From: Gracilimonas sp965227785
GTDB lineage: Bacteria; Bacteroidota; Rhodothermia; Balneolales; Balneolaceae
NCBI RefSeq assembly: GCF_965227785.1
Contig: NZ_OZ245785.1
Coordinates: forward strand, 806,001-870,000
Direction: 5' to 3'
Length of the DNA: 64,000 nt
The notes under the pieces are model-generated. The model was not told the DNA's origin. It saw nothing but the letters and a program-made list of their open reading frames with translations, and ran no database searches. Made by a program: the position numbers and the translations under genes. Below, one piece after another: positions 1 to 8,631 of this stretch. How positions within the stretch are numbered: position 1 is the stretch's first letter; every line of letters starts with the position of its first letter.

Positions 1-1
1 A

Positions 2-1813
2 GGAGAAAACCATATCCCACTCACTTCCGGGACCGGTTCTTATGGTAATGTAACCTGGTCGCCAAGCGGTGACCGAATTGCCTATACTTCCTCCGAAGAA
101 GGCTCAAACCAAATTTTTGTACGATGGATGGATACCGGTGCCACGGCTTCCATCACTAATCTGACTGAAAGCCCCGGAAATTTGAGCTGGTCGCCCGATG
201 GCAACATGATTCTTTTTTCTAAATTTGTGCCGGGCACTTCTTCTGTGGTGAAAACTGATATGCCTGCTCCACCTTCCGGAGCAAAGTGGGAACAGTCGGC
301 ACAAGTTATAGACAAAGCGGTTTACCGACGAGATGGTGGTGGTTATGTAGCTGATGGCTTTGACCATCTATTTGTGATTTCTGCTGATGGAGGGGCTCCG
401 CGCCAGTTAACTTCCGGAGATTATGATCACGGTTCCGGATCCTGGACACCTGATGGAAATATCATCTTTACCGCAGATCGTTCGGGAAATGCAGATTTGG
501 ATCCCAACAATGAGCAAATCTACGAAATGAATATTGAAACAGGAGCCATGACAAAGATTACGGACAAGCGAGGTCCACATAGCAATCCCAGAGTTTCTCC
601 CGATGGAAAGCTCATTGCCTATACCGGCTATGAGGATAAATTCGTGGGGTACCAGCTTACTGATTTATACGTGATGAATCGTAACGGCTCAAGCCTGAGA
701 AAAATCTCGCAGAAAGTAGCCAATGATATTTCTTCTATTACATGGGGGGATGACAGCAAATCTTTGTTTTTCAGGTACAACGAAGAGGGTATTGCAAAAA
801 TTGGCAACATAAAATTAAATGGAGATTACAGTGGTGTAGCAGCTGATCTTTCCAGCTCAACCATTGGTCGGCCATACAGCGGGGGCTCTTATTCTGTTGC
901 TACAAACGGCCGTATTGCCTTTACCTCCGGAACGGCAACTCAGCCCGCTGAACTCAGTGTTGGTCACTTTCCAACTCGTATGCAAAACCGCACCCTCACT
1001 AATTTGAATGGACAATTTCTGAAATCGAAAACCTTAGGACAAGTTGAAGAATTTTGGGTGAATTCCTCTGTAGATGATTTCAGAGTACAGGGCTGGATCC
1101 TAACTCCTCCTGACTTTGATTCAAACGATCAATACCCAATAATTCTCGAAATTCACGGCGGACCTCATACTGCATATGGACCTCAATTTTCTCCTGAGTT
1201 ACAGTTAATGGCCAGTCGTGGATATGTGGTTGTGTACACCAATCCCCGTGGGAGTACCAGTTATGGCGAAGAGTTTGCGGCCTACATCAATCACAATTAC
1301 CCCAGCGAAGATCACAACGACTTGATGGATGCAGTAGATTATGTGATCGATCAGGGCTATATCGATGAAGACAACCTTTTCATTACCGGGGGCAGTGGTG
1401 GTGGTGTATTAAGCTCGTGGGCAATCGGTAAAACCGACAGATTTAAAGCGGCTGTGGTTGCCAAGCCGGTTATTAACTGGTACAGCTTTGTTTTAACAGC
1501 AGACGGCTCTCCCTTCTTCAGTAAATATTGGTTTACCGAAAAACCATGGGAAGATCCTGAACAATACCTCGAGCGATCACCTATTTCGTTAGTGGGTAAT
1601 GTAACCACTCCTACCATGCTGCTTACCGGCGAACAGGACTATCGTACTCCGATGAGTGAAACCGAGCAATACTACGCCGCCCTCAAATTACAGGGAGTGG
1701 ATGCTGCCATGGTTCGGATTCAAGGCTCAGGACATGGAATAGCATCCAAACCAAGTAACCTGTTCCGTAAGGTAGCTTACATTGTGGGCTGGTTTGATAA
1801 GTACAGAGAATAG
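2..1813 (+). CDS. S9 family (prolyl oligopeptidase-type) peptidase, 5' truncated
   Basis: The reading frame is open from base 2, so the start lies to the left of the window and 603 residues are visible. The N-terminal part is a TolB/WD40-like beta-propeller with repeated 'WSPDG'-like strands (VTWSPSGDRIAYTS, LSWSPDGNMILFS, RVSPDGKLIAYT). The C-terminal part is an alpha/beta hydrolase. The triad is visible: nucleophile Ser in GGSGGG (codon 1394), Asp in GEQDYRTP (codon 1637) and His in GSGHGI (codon 1733). The 'HGGP' oxyanion segment and 'TNPRGSTSYG' are typical of family S9 acyl-aminoacyl/dipeptidyl peptidases. These enzymes hydrolyse oligopeptides, often in the periplasm; the signal peptide, if present, is outside the window. 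Substrate specificity cannot be read from the sequence. Confidence 0.93.
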   Translation, partial: GENHIPLTSGTGSYGNVTWSPSGDRIAYTSSEEGSNQIFVRWMDTGATASITNLTESPGNLSWSPDGNMILFSKFVPGTSSVVKTDMPAPPSGAKWEQSAQVIDKAVYRRDGGGYVADGFDHLFVISADGGAPRQLTSGDYDHGSGSWTPDGNIIFTADRSGNADLDPNNEQIYEMNIETGAMTKITDKRGPHSNPRVSPDGKLIAYTGYEDKFVGYQLTDLYVMNRNGSSLRKISQKVANDISSITWGDDSKSLFFRYNEEGIAKIGNIKLNGDYSGVAADLSSSTIGRPYSGGSYSVATNGRIAFTSGTATQPAELSVGHFPTRMQNRTLTNLNGQFLKSKTLGQVEEFWVNSSVDDFRVQGWILTPPDFDSNDQYPIILEIHGGPHTAYGPQFSPELQLMASRGYVVVYTNPRGSTSYGEEFAAYINHNYPSEDHNDLMDAVDYVIDQGYIDEDNLFITGGSGGGVLSSWAIGKTDRFKAAVVAKPVINWYSFVLTADGSPFFSKYWFTEKPWEDPEQYLERSPISLVGNVTTPTMLLTGEQDYRTPMSETEQYYAALKLQGVDAAMVRIQGSGHGIASKPSNLFRKVAYIVGWFDKYRE

Positions 1814-1826
1814 CTATTGGCTGTCG

Positions 1827-1878
1827 GCACTCAGCTTCCAGTTTTAGGTTAAAAAACTGAAAGCTGAAGGCTGAGTGC
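1827..1878. repeat. AGCTGA-rich inverted repeat, possible terminator
   Basis: The 5' arm GCACTCAGCTTCCAGTTTT (1827-1845) pairs with an arm at 1853-1878. The 3' arm carries an extra 7 bases from a local AAGCTGA/AGGCTGA duplication. It lies just after the S9 peptidase stop. A similar AGCTGA-rich hairpin follows the next gene, which suggests a dispersed element reused as a terminator. Confidence 0.5.
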
Positions 1879-1936
1879 TTCAAGCCCCACTACCCATTAT
1901 TTCATCATTAACCCACATTAGTTAATATCTCCCTAA

Positions 1937-3964
1937 ATGCTCTTTGCTGTTAGTCTTCCTTTTCTTAATGAAATTGTTGCTCTCTTTCTTGTAAGCGTTT
2001 TGATTGCTTACGTTTGCTATCGAATTAAGCTGGTACCCATCGCCGGCTTTTTAATTGCAGGCGTAATTATCGGCCCCAACGCACTGGGATTGGTTCAGGA
2101 TCAGGAGCTGGTAGATATGCTGGCTGAAATCGGGATTATCTTACTCCTCTTTACCATTGGTATTGAATTCAGCCTGGAAAAACTCTCCCGCATTCGAAAT
2201 GCCATTTTTGTGGGTGGTGGCTTACAGGTTTTATTGACGGTAGCTGCTGTTGTCGGCATTCTTTTCTTTTTTGGAGTTGACTGGAAAGTGGGCATTTATA
2301 CCGGCTGTCTGGTTGCGCTGAGCTCAACGGCTATTATTCTGGGCCTTTTCAGTGAACAAGGTAAAACGGACACTCCGGTCGGTCGACTGTCGCTGGCTGT
2401 TTTAATATTCCAGGATTTGGCCATTATTGCCATGGTATTGCTGGTCCCCATTCTATCCGGGCAAAGTGACTCTTTGACTGATCTGTTCTTCGTACTTGGG
2501 AAAGCTGTTTTACTGATTGCTGTTGTAGTCCTTTTAGCCCGAAAAGTGGTACCCTGGATTTTAGAAAAAGTAGCCCAAACACGTCGTCAGGAACTCTTTT
2601 TACTCACTGTAATTGCTATTTGCTTCGGAACGGCCGCACTTACCAATCTTGCGGAAGTAAGCTTGGCTCTGGGAGCATTTTTGGCGGGTCTGGTAGTAAG
2701 TGAAAGTCATTACAGCGATCACGCCATTAGTGAAATCCTTCCCCTTAAAACCATCTTTAATGCCGTTTTCTTCGTGTCTGTTGGGATGTTGTTAGACTTA
2801 CAGTTCGTGATCGAAAATCCCCTGCTGTTGCTTGGTGTTGCAGCCGGTGTATTATTGCTGAAGTTTATTCTGAGCTCGGTCAGTTTACTTACCCTTGGGT
2901 ACCCGGTTCGGGTAGCTGCAGCCACGGGTATTGTACTTGCCCAAATCGGAGAATTTTCATTTGTGCTGGAACGTGCAGGACGTGTAACCGGACTCACTCC
3001 CGGCGGTTTCGGAGAAGTAGGCTCACAGACATTTATAGCCGTATCTGTTTTATTGATGCTACTCACCCCACTCTTTCTTCACATCAGTCCGAATATTGGG
3101 AACCTGCTCGCCAAAACTCCTTTGAAGCATATCGGCCAAAAGAGGAAAGAGGCTGAGAAAGACGATTCTCATACCGATCTGGAAGATCATGTGATCATTG
3201 TTGGGTACGGACCGGCAGGCCGAAACCTTGCACGAGTACTGCGAGAATCAGGTATCCCCTACATTGTGATTGAGATGAACCCGGAATCTGTTAATGAGAT
3301 GCATGAAAATGATATTCCTGCCATCTATGGAGATGCATCGCGAACCCATATTCTTGAACATGCACAGATTTCTAAAGCTAAATTATGCGTCATAGCTATT
3401 AACGATCCTGCCATCAGTCCGCGCATCATTAAACTGGCGAATTACATCAATCCTACCATTCAGGTCATCGTACGAACCCGATACTTGTCGGAGGCCGATT
3501 TCCTTGAAAAAGCCGGTGCTGACATTGTTGTCCCCGAAGAAATGGAAACGACTGTTCGACTATTCTCCAACGTGCTAAAGGCCTATATGATCCCGGATGA
3601 AGAGATTGAGCAACACATCAGAGAATTGAGGGCCGAGGATTATGAAATTATGCGCGGAAGCATTCAGGAAGCGCACTTGATGGTGCTTCAGGGGCTTGAT
3701 GAAGAAGGGTTGCATACGCGCGCCGTCGTGGTTCGGGAAGGCTCATTTGCTGCCGGCAAAACATTGGCTGATTTGAAACTCCGAAATAAGTACGAGATTA
3801 CGGTCTTGACGGTAAACCGTGGAGAAAAGAATGTAGGAAATCCGTCCGGAGATTTTAAACTGCAACCGGGAGACCGTCTCGTTATGGTTGGACTGGCCAC
3901 CCGATTTGCAGATGCAGCTGAAATATTCCGTGAATCGGAAGATTCGCTGGATGTGGGGGATTAG
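1937..3964 (+). CDS. Kef-type monovalent cation:proton antiporter (CPA2 family) with RCK domains
   Basis: 675 residues, the usual size for KefB/KefC/YbaL-type CPA2 antiporters. Residues about 1-385 form a hydrophobic Na+/H+ exchanger domain with roughly twelve membrane segments (start 'LNEIVALFLVSVLIAYVCYR', then GFLIAGVIIGPNALG). A Rossmann-fold TrkA-N (RCK-N) domain follows at about 418-535, with the nucleotide-binding run VIIVGYGPAGRNLARVL. Residues about 575-665 are a TrkA-C domain. By family knowledge it exchanges K+ or Na+ for H+ at the inner membrane, gated by a cytoplasmic nucleotide-binding ring. It stands alone between two hairpin-forming intergenic repeats. The glutathione gating known for E. 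coli KefB/C cannot be inferred here. Confidence 0.93.
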   Translation: MLFAVSLPFLNEIVALFLVSVLIAYVCYRIKLVPIAGFLIAGVIIGPNALGLVQDQELVDMLAEIGIILLLFTIGIEFSLEKLSRIRNAIFVGGGLQVLLTVAAVVGILFFFGVDWKVGIYTGCLVALSSTAIILGLFSEQGKTDTPVGRLSLAVLIFQDLAIIAMVLLVPILSGQSDSLTDLFFVLGKAVLLIAVVVLLARKVVPWILEKVAQTRRQELFLLTVIAICFGTAALTNLAEVSLALGAFLAGLVVSESHYSDHAISEILPLKTIFNAVFFVSVGMLLDLQFVIENPLLLLGVAAGVLLLKFILSSVSLLTLGYPVRVAAATGIVLAQIGEFSFVLERAGRVTGLTPGGFGEVGSQTFIAVSVLLMLLTPLFLHISPNIGNLLAKTPLKHIGQKRKEAEKDDSHTDLEDHVIIVGYGPAGRNLARVLRESGIPYIVIEMNPESVNEMHENDIPAIYGDASRTHILEHAQISKAKLCVIAINDPAISPRIIKLANYINPTIQVIVRTRYLSEADFLEKAGADIVVPEEMETTVRLFSNVLKAYMIPDEEIEQHIRELRAEDYEIMRGSIQEAHLMVLQGLDEEGLHTRAVVVREGSFAAGKTLADLKLRNKYEITVLTVNRGEKNVGNPSGDFKLQPGDRLVMVGLATRFADAAEIFRESEDSLDVGD

Positions 3965-4001
3965 CTATCAGCTGACGGCTGCAGTCTGAAAGCTGACAGC
4001 T
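3963..4001. repeat. AGCTGA-rich inverted repeat between convergent genes
   Basis: AGCTATCAGCT (3963-3973) pairs with AGCTGACAGCT (3991-4001) with one mismatch. It overlaps the antiporter stop codon and lies ahead of the end of the opposing DUF1761 gene, so it may terminate transcription from either side. The motif style matches the repeat at 1827-1878. Confidence 0.45.
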
Positions 4002-4009
4002 CTGCACCT

Positions 4010-4429
4010 CTACTTCCAAGCGCCTAAAATAAGTCCCATCAACGTAAAGACTACAATCCAAAAACTGCCGTTGATAAAAATATAAGTCCAGGACTTTTGC
4101 TCGTATAAAGCATTCACCCCTAAAGCAGTTGCTACCCAGCCAAAACCGGTTAAGAAACCGTAAAAAGCTCCATTGCTTCCATTAATCATATCAGCTGAGG
4201 CCGGATTTCCGTAAAAGAACATAGCCAGGCAAAATGCCATGATGAATTGAAAGATCAGCGTAACACCAAAAATTTTAGTCATGTTTCCGTTCTCGGCATC
4301 TTCTTCGGTCATACCGACAGATTCCATCCACTTCTTACCAAATAACGGGCCATACCATACAAAACCAATTGCGAACCCGACAAGTGAAGCTGCTACCACA
4401 GCCAGCCAATTAATTGCAGACATTTCCAT
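4010..4429 (-). CDS. DUF1761 family integral membrane protein
   Basis: 139 residues with four predicted membrane segments. Sequence landmarks are WLAVVAASLVGFAIGFVWYGPLFGKKW near the N-terminus, followed by 'GMTEEDAE', then two pairs of hydrophobic stretches and a C-terminal 'FTLMGLILGAWK'. The 'WYGPLFGKKWM' signature and the overall layout are those of the DUF1761 family, whose function is unknown. It is a single gene, convergent with the antiporter gene and divergent from deoC. No neighbour suggests its role. Confidence 0.85.
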   Translation of the reverse strand: MEMSAINWLAVVAASLVGFAIGFVWYGPLFGKKWMESVGMTEEDAENGNMTKIFGVTLIFQFIMAFCLAMFFYGNPASADMINGSNGAFYGFLTGFGWVATALGVNALYEQKSWTYIFINGSFWIVVFTLMGLILGAWK

Positions 4430-4642
4430 TTATTCTTCCTCAGTTTATTAATGTTAATTTAACTTTTTCCTATCCCGGGCTCTCTATTACTTACTGAGCC
4501 TCAGACAATTAACAAAAATTATGTTTCTGGCACAATTGTTCTTAAAAAATGAAATATTGAATAATCACCTTTTCCAGATCAAGCTTTTGCTGAAGATTTC
4601 TTACCTTCTGCCTCACAGTTACTAACGACCAAAATTTGCAGT
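4430..4642. other. Divergent intergenic region between DUF1761 gene and deoC
   Basis: 213 AT-rich bases with no convincing reading frame. It must hold the promoters for both divergent genes. I see no clear operator and no structured RNA. Confidence 0.4.
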
Positions 4643-5542
4643 ATGAAGTATCCTGATTTCAATCAAACCGTTCCCATCGACCATGTAGGCGTGGAAGAAC
4701 GAGTTTCAAGGTTGAATAAGCGCAGCATCAAGAAAGATTCAAAAATACAAGCGCTTAAAATGGCGCTCAGTATGATTGACTTAACTACGCTGGAGGGTAA
4801 GGACTCTCCCGGTAAAGTGATTCAACTCTGCCAGAAGGCAAAGCAGCCACATCCTGCTGTACCTGATCTCCCAACTGTAGCTGCCATTTGTGTGTATCCA
4901 AGTATGGTTTCTGTAGCTAAAAATGCCCTCAAAGGAACCGACATCAATGTAGCCAGTGTTGCTACTGCCTTCCCAAGCGGACAGTCTCCCCTTTCTATGA
5001 GATTAGAAGACACCAAATTTGCCGTTTCCGAAGGTGCCAATGAAATTGATATGGTCATCAGTCGAGGCGCTTTTTTGAATGGGGAATACCAGTTGGTTTT
5101 TGATGAAATTGCTGCCGTGAAAGAAGCCTGTGGTGAAGCGCATTTGAAGGTGATTCTGGAGACAGGTGAACTTCATACTTATGAAAATGTGCGCAAAGCC
5201 AGCGACATAGCCATGCACGCCGGGGCTGACTTTATTAAAACCTCAACCGGTAAAACAAGTCCGGCAGCTACGCAGCCTGTTACCCTTGTAATGTTGGAAG
5301 CTATCCGTGATTTCTATTACGACACCGGCAAAATGATTGGAATGAAACCGGCCGGCGGAATCAGAACTGCGAAACAAGCTATCCAATATTTGGTTATAGT
5401 AAAAGAAACACTTGGATCTGACTGGTTAAGTAAACATTATTTCCGCTTCGGAGCCAGCTCGTTAACCAACGACTTATTGATGCAAATTGTGAAGCAACAA
5501 ACAGGTCATTATCAATCTCTGGATTATTTCAGCAACGATTAA
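4643..5542 (+). CDS. deoC: Deoxyribose-phosphate aldolase
   Basis: 299 residues, longer than the ~220-250 of E. coli DeoC because of an N-terminal extension. It cleaves 2-deoxyribose-5-phosphate into glyceraldehyde-3-phosphate and acetaldehyde in deoxynucleoside catabolism. The TIM-barrel active-site motifs are present: EIDMVISRGAFL, HLKVILETGEL, the Schiff-base lysine in ADFIKTSTGK (Lys199) and the accessory lysine in GMKPAGGIRT (Lys235). Two aldehyde dehydrogenase family genes follow at 47 and 17 bases. That fits removal of the acetaldehyde produced by this enzyme (an inference from gene order). Confidence 0.96.
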   Translation: MKYPDFNQTVPIDHVGVEERVSRLNKRSIKKDSKIQALKMALSMIDLTTLEGKDSPGKVIQLCQKAKQPHPAVPDLPTVAAICVYPSMVSVAKNALKGTDINVASVATAFPSGQSPLSMRLEDTKFAVSEGANEIDMVISRGAFLNGEYQLVFDEIAAVKEACGEAHLKVILETGELHTYENVRKASDIAMHAGADFIKTSTGKTSPAATQPVTLVMLEAIRDFYYDTGKMIGMKPAGGIRTAKQAIQYLVIVKETLGSDWLSKHYFRFGASSLTNDLLMQIVKQQTGHYQSLDYFSND

Positions 5543-5589
5543 TCGGGTTTGAACAGCATTAAAAAACTTTGAATTAAGTACCAACTAAT

Positions 5590-7092
5590 ATGTCTGACAT
5601 CGAAACCAAAGAAGCTCCTTACAAACCAACTTCTCCTAACTCTAAACTGGATTTTGAGTCTGTTTGGGAATATGCCCCGGCACCTCAGTCCTCTGATTTT
5701 GTAGAGATAAAGGAGCGTTACGATCTTTTTATAGGTGGGAAATTCTTAAAGCCATCCAAAGGGCGATACTTCAAAAGTACCAATCCTGCTACCGCAGAGG
5801 AAGTAACAGAATTTGCGGAAGCTACCCAGAAAGATGTGGATAAAGCGGTAAAAGCTGCCCGTAAGGCTTTTGAGGGTGAGTGGTCAACCATTTCAGCCAA
5901 AGAAAGAGGTAAGTACATCTACCGTATCGCACGTATGGTACAGGAGCGAGCCCGTGAATTCGCTGTTCTTGAATCGATGGATGGTGGTAAACCCATCCGT
6001 GAGTCACGCGATGTTGACATCCCATTGGTAGCGGCTTATTTCTTCTACTATGCTGGCTGGGCAGACAAACTCGAATATGCCTTCCCGGGAAGAAAACCAA
6101 AACCTCTTGGTGTATGTGGACAAATCATCCCGTGGAACTTCCCCTTGCTGATGCTGGCCTGGAAAATTGCTCCTGCCCTTGCTTGTGGTAATACGGTTGT
6201 TCTTAAACCGGCAGAGACTACCTCATTGACAGCTCTGAAGTTTGCTGAACTGGTTCGCGATTGCGGCCTGCCGGAAGGTGTGGTTAACATCGTTACCGGA
6301 GCCGGACAAACCGGAGCTGAAATCGTCAATCATAAGGATATTGATAAAGTAGCGTTTACCGGTTCAACTCAAGTCGGGAAAATCATTCAAAAATCACTCG
6401 CGGGAACTGATAAAAAGTACACCCTTGAATTAGGTGGAAAAGGGGCCCTGGTCATTTTTGAGGACGCTCCCATCGATCAGGCCGTAGAAGGAATTATCAA
6501 CGCTATTTACTTTAACCAGGGACATGTCTGTTGTGCCGGTTCCCGGTTGTTAGTGCAGGAAGGTGTTGCCGATAAAGTGATTCAAAAATTAAAAGATCGC
6601 CTGGAGACATTGATTGTTGGTGATCCACTTGATAAAAACACCGATATTGGTGCTATCAACTCTAAAGAGCAGTTTGAGACGGTCAATAAATATTTGGAAC
6701 TGGGTGTGGATGAAGGCGCAGATATCTACCAAAGCAAATGTGATATCCCTGAGAATGGGTATTTCATACGCCCGACCCTTTTCACCAATGTCTCGCAATC
6801 GAACCGGGTGGTTCAGGAAGAAATTTTTGGGCCGGTGCTAACGGTACAAACTTTCCGCACGGCAGATGAGGGAATTGAAAAAGCCAATAACACTCCATAT
6901 GGACTTGCCAGCGGTGTTTGGACCGACAAAGGCTCCAAGATTTTCCAGATGGGAAGCAAAATGAGATCCGGTGTTGTATGGGCGAACACCTACAATAAAT
7001 TCGATCCTACTTCTCCATTTGGCGGATACAAGGAAAGCGGAGTTGGGCGCGAAGGCGGACTCCATGGATTAGCCGCCTACACAAAAATTTAA
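5590..7092 (+). CDS. NAD(P)+-dependent aldehyde dehydrogenase
   Basis: 500 residues, full length for the ALDH superfamily. Key elements: IPWNFPLLM (oxyanion Asn), KPAETT, FTGSTQVGK (cofactor-binding loop), ELGGKG with the general base Glu280, and NQGHVCCAGSR with the catalytic Cys at residue 314. 'EEIFGPVL' and 'PFGGYKESGVGRE' lie near the C-terminus. It oxidises an aldehyde to the acid. The position after deoC suggests acetaldehyde from deoxyribose as substrate. It is probably co-transcribed with deoC and with the degenerate paralogue downstream. Confidence 0.94.
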   Translation: MSDIETKEAPYKPTSPNSKLDFESVWEYAPAPQSSDFVEIKERYDLFIGGKFLKPSKGRYFKSTNPATAEEVTEFAEATQKDVDKAVKAARKAFEGEWSTISAKERGKYIYRIARMVQERAREFAVLESMDGGKPIRESRDVDIPLVAAYFFYYAGWADKLEYAFPGRKPKPLGVCGQIIPWNFPLLMLAWKIAPALACGNTVVLKPAETTSLTALKFAELVRDCGLPEGVVNIVTGAGQTGAEIVNHKDIDKVAFTGSTQVGKIIQKSLAGTDKKYTLELGGKGALVIFEDAPIDQAVEGIINAIYFNQGHVCCAGSRLLVQEGVADKVIQKLKDRLETLIVGDPLDKNTDIGAINSKEQFETVNKYLELGVDEGADIYQSKCDIPENGYFIRPTLFTNVSQSNRVVQEEIFGPVLTVQTFRTADEGIEKANNTPYGLASGVWTDKGSKIFQMGSKMRSGVVWANTYNKFDPTSPFGGYKESGVGREGGLHGLAAYTKI

Positions 7093-7109
7093 TTACTAAG
7101 CATTAGATC

Positions 7110-7979
7110 ATGTCTGACACAAGAATCGACGTAAAGAAAACCTATAAGATGTACCTGGGGGGTAATTTCCCCCGCTCGGAGTCCGGTCGCACTTATAAAG
7201 TGTATGACAGCGACAAGAACCTGCTTGCAAATGCCTGCCAGGGATCAAGAAAAGACTTTCGGGATGCAGTTAAAATTGCAAGAGGTGCTTTTAACGGATG
7301 GAGTTCACGCAGTGCGTACAATCGCGGACAGGTTCTCTATCGCATAGCTGAAATGCTGGAAGATCGTCGTGATCAATTCATGAGAGAACTCGGCCCCATC
7401 GGTTTTAAAACAGCCGAGGCTGAAGCTGATATTAATGCTTCTATCGACCGACTTATTTACTATGCCGGCTGGGCGGATAAATATCAGCAGGTTTTTGGTT
7501 CCATTAATCCGGTTGCGAGCTCACATTTTAACTTCAGTTTATTGGAACCTACCGGTGTTGTAGCTGCCTTTGCCCCTGAAAAAAGTCCGCTTTTAGGATT
7601 GGTTTCCATTATCGCTCCTATTATCGTGGGAGGTAACACCTGTGTTGTTCTTGCATCAGAAGAATTCCCACTGCCCGCCATGAGTTTTGCTGAGGTGTTG
7701 AATTCATCGGATGTGCCCGGCGGTGTGGTAAACATACTAACCGGATTCCGTGAAGAATTATCGGAACATTTTAGCACTCACATGGATGTAAATGCCATGG
7801 CATATACCGATAAATTGCCTCAGGAAATGAAGAAGAACATCGATGAAAATGCATCATTAAATGTTAAGCGTGTTATAAACAAGCCCATCGATGACTGGTA
7901 TTCAGAAGAAGCTCAGTCTCCTTATTTCCTGACCAATTTCCAGGAAACCAAAACAACATGGCACCCGGTTGGATTTTAA
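7110..7979 (+). CDS. Short, catalytically degenerate aldehyde dehydrogenase family protein
   Basis: 289 residues that align with the first half of the preceding ALDH. Shared landmarks are KMYLGGNFPRSESGR, the 'AFNGWSSRSAYNRGQVLYRIAEMLEDRRDQF' region, YYAGWADK and the cofactor-fold part 'LEPTGVVAAFAPEKSPLLG'. The oxyanion Asn motif (PWNFP in its neighbour) reads APEKSP here, and the protein ends without any ELGG or catalytic-Cys segment. By known ALDH chemistry it cannot be an active dehydrogenase. The frame is clean and the stop is natural, so it looks like a retained partner or structural subunit, not a fresh pseudogene. It starts 17 bases after the active enzyme. Confidence 0.85.
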   Translation: MSDTRIDVKKTYKMYLGGNFPRSESGRTYKVYDSDKNLLANACQGSRKDFRDAVKIARGAFNGWSSRSAYNRGQVLYRIAEMLEDRRDQFMRELGPIGFKTAEAEADINASIDRLIYYAGWADKYQQVFGSINPVASSHFNFSLLEPTGVVAAFAPEKSPLLGLVSIIAPIIVGGNTCVVLASEEFPLPAMSFAEVLNSSDVPGGVVNILTGFREELSEHFSTHMDVNAMAYTDKLPQEMKKNIDENASLNVKRVINKPIDDWYSEEAQSPYFLTNFQETKTTWHPVGF

Positions 7980-7983
7980 ATCT

Positions 7984-8529
7984 ATGATGAAATATTTCAG
8001 CTTTCTTACACTGCTTCTTTTTGTGGCTGTCTCTTGCTCAACTACCGAGCAGGCCGTCAATGAGACCATCGAAAATGCCCGGGAAAATTTTCGGACTGAG
8101 AATGAAGAGCTCGTTTCCAGTCTGAATCTTGAGAACTATCGAACCCAATTGTCTGATGCCTATGCCTACCGGGAGAATAAAATTCCGGTAGCTTTTAATC
8201 AGATTAAGGTTCAACAGGAAGTAGAGAAAGACTTATATGAAGGATACCGTGTTCAGATCTATTCCGGGCAAAGCGTGGTACAGGCAGATACGATGGCTGC
8301 AAACTTCCGTGCCTGGGCCGATACCACTATAGTCGGATACCAGCCTGATACCTATACCTTCTTCCGTACTCCGTATTATCGGGTTCACGTTGGAGATTTC
8401 CATGAAAGGGAACGTGCTATTATGTTTTCCAATATTGTGAAGCGTTACTTCCGGGATGCCTGGGTGGTTTACGACAGGGTAAATCCCGCTCGTGTACCTG
8501 CCGATACCACCAATATTAAAACCCAATAG
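7984..8529 (+). CDS. SPOR-domain lipoprotein
   Basis: About 181 residues from the ATG at 7984. An upstream in-frame ATG at 7969 overlaps the previous gene, but the later start gives a cleaner signal. The N-terminus is a lipoprotein signal ending in a lipobox with Cys at about residue 18 (FVAVSCS). A glutamate-rich helix follows. The C-terminal ~80 residues form a SPOR domain (YRVQIYSGQS... YYRVHVGDFHERERA). SPOR domains bind denuded peptidoglycan glycan, often at division sites. It follows the ALDH genes closely, probably by read-through and not by function. Confidence 0.85.
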   Translation: MMKYFSFLTLLLFVAVSCSTTEQAVNETIENARENFRTENEELVSSLNLENYRTQLSDAYAYRENKIPVAFNQIKVQQEVEKDLYEGYRVQIYSGQSVVQADTMAANFRAWADTTIVGYQPDTYTFFRTPYYRVHVGDFHERERAIMFSNIVKRYFRDAWVVYDRVNPARVPADTTNIKTQ

Positions 8530-8631
8530 CTTCTCCGAATAGTGGTCGGTAAATAAATGCTGTTCAAATGCTAAACTTTTTGATTATAATTACGAACAAG
8601 CGCTAAATACAAATTCAGATCAGTAATTGCC

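Noticed and set aside
7110..7979. Frameshifted pseudogene explanation for the short ALDH
   Set aside because: The frame is uninterrupted, the stop is natural and the next gene follows directly with no leftover ALDH C-terminal sequence in any frame.
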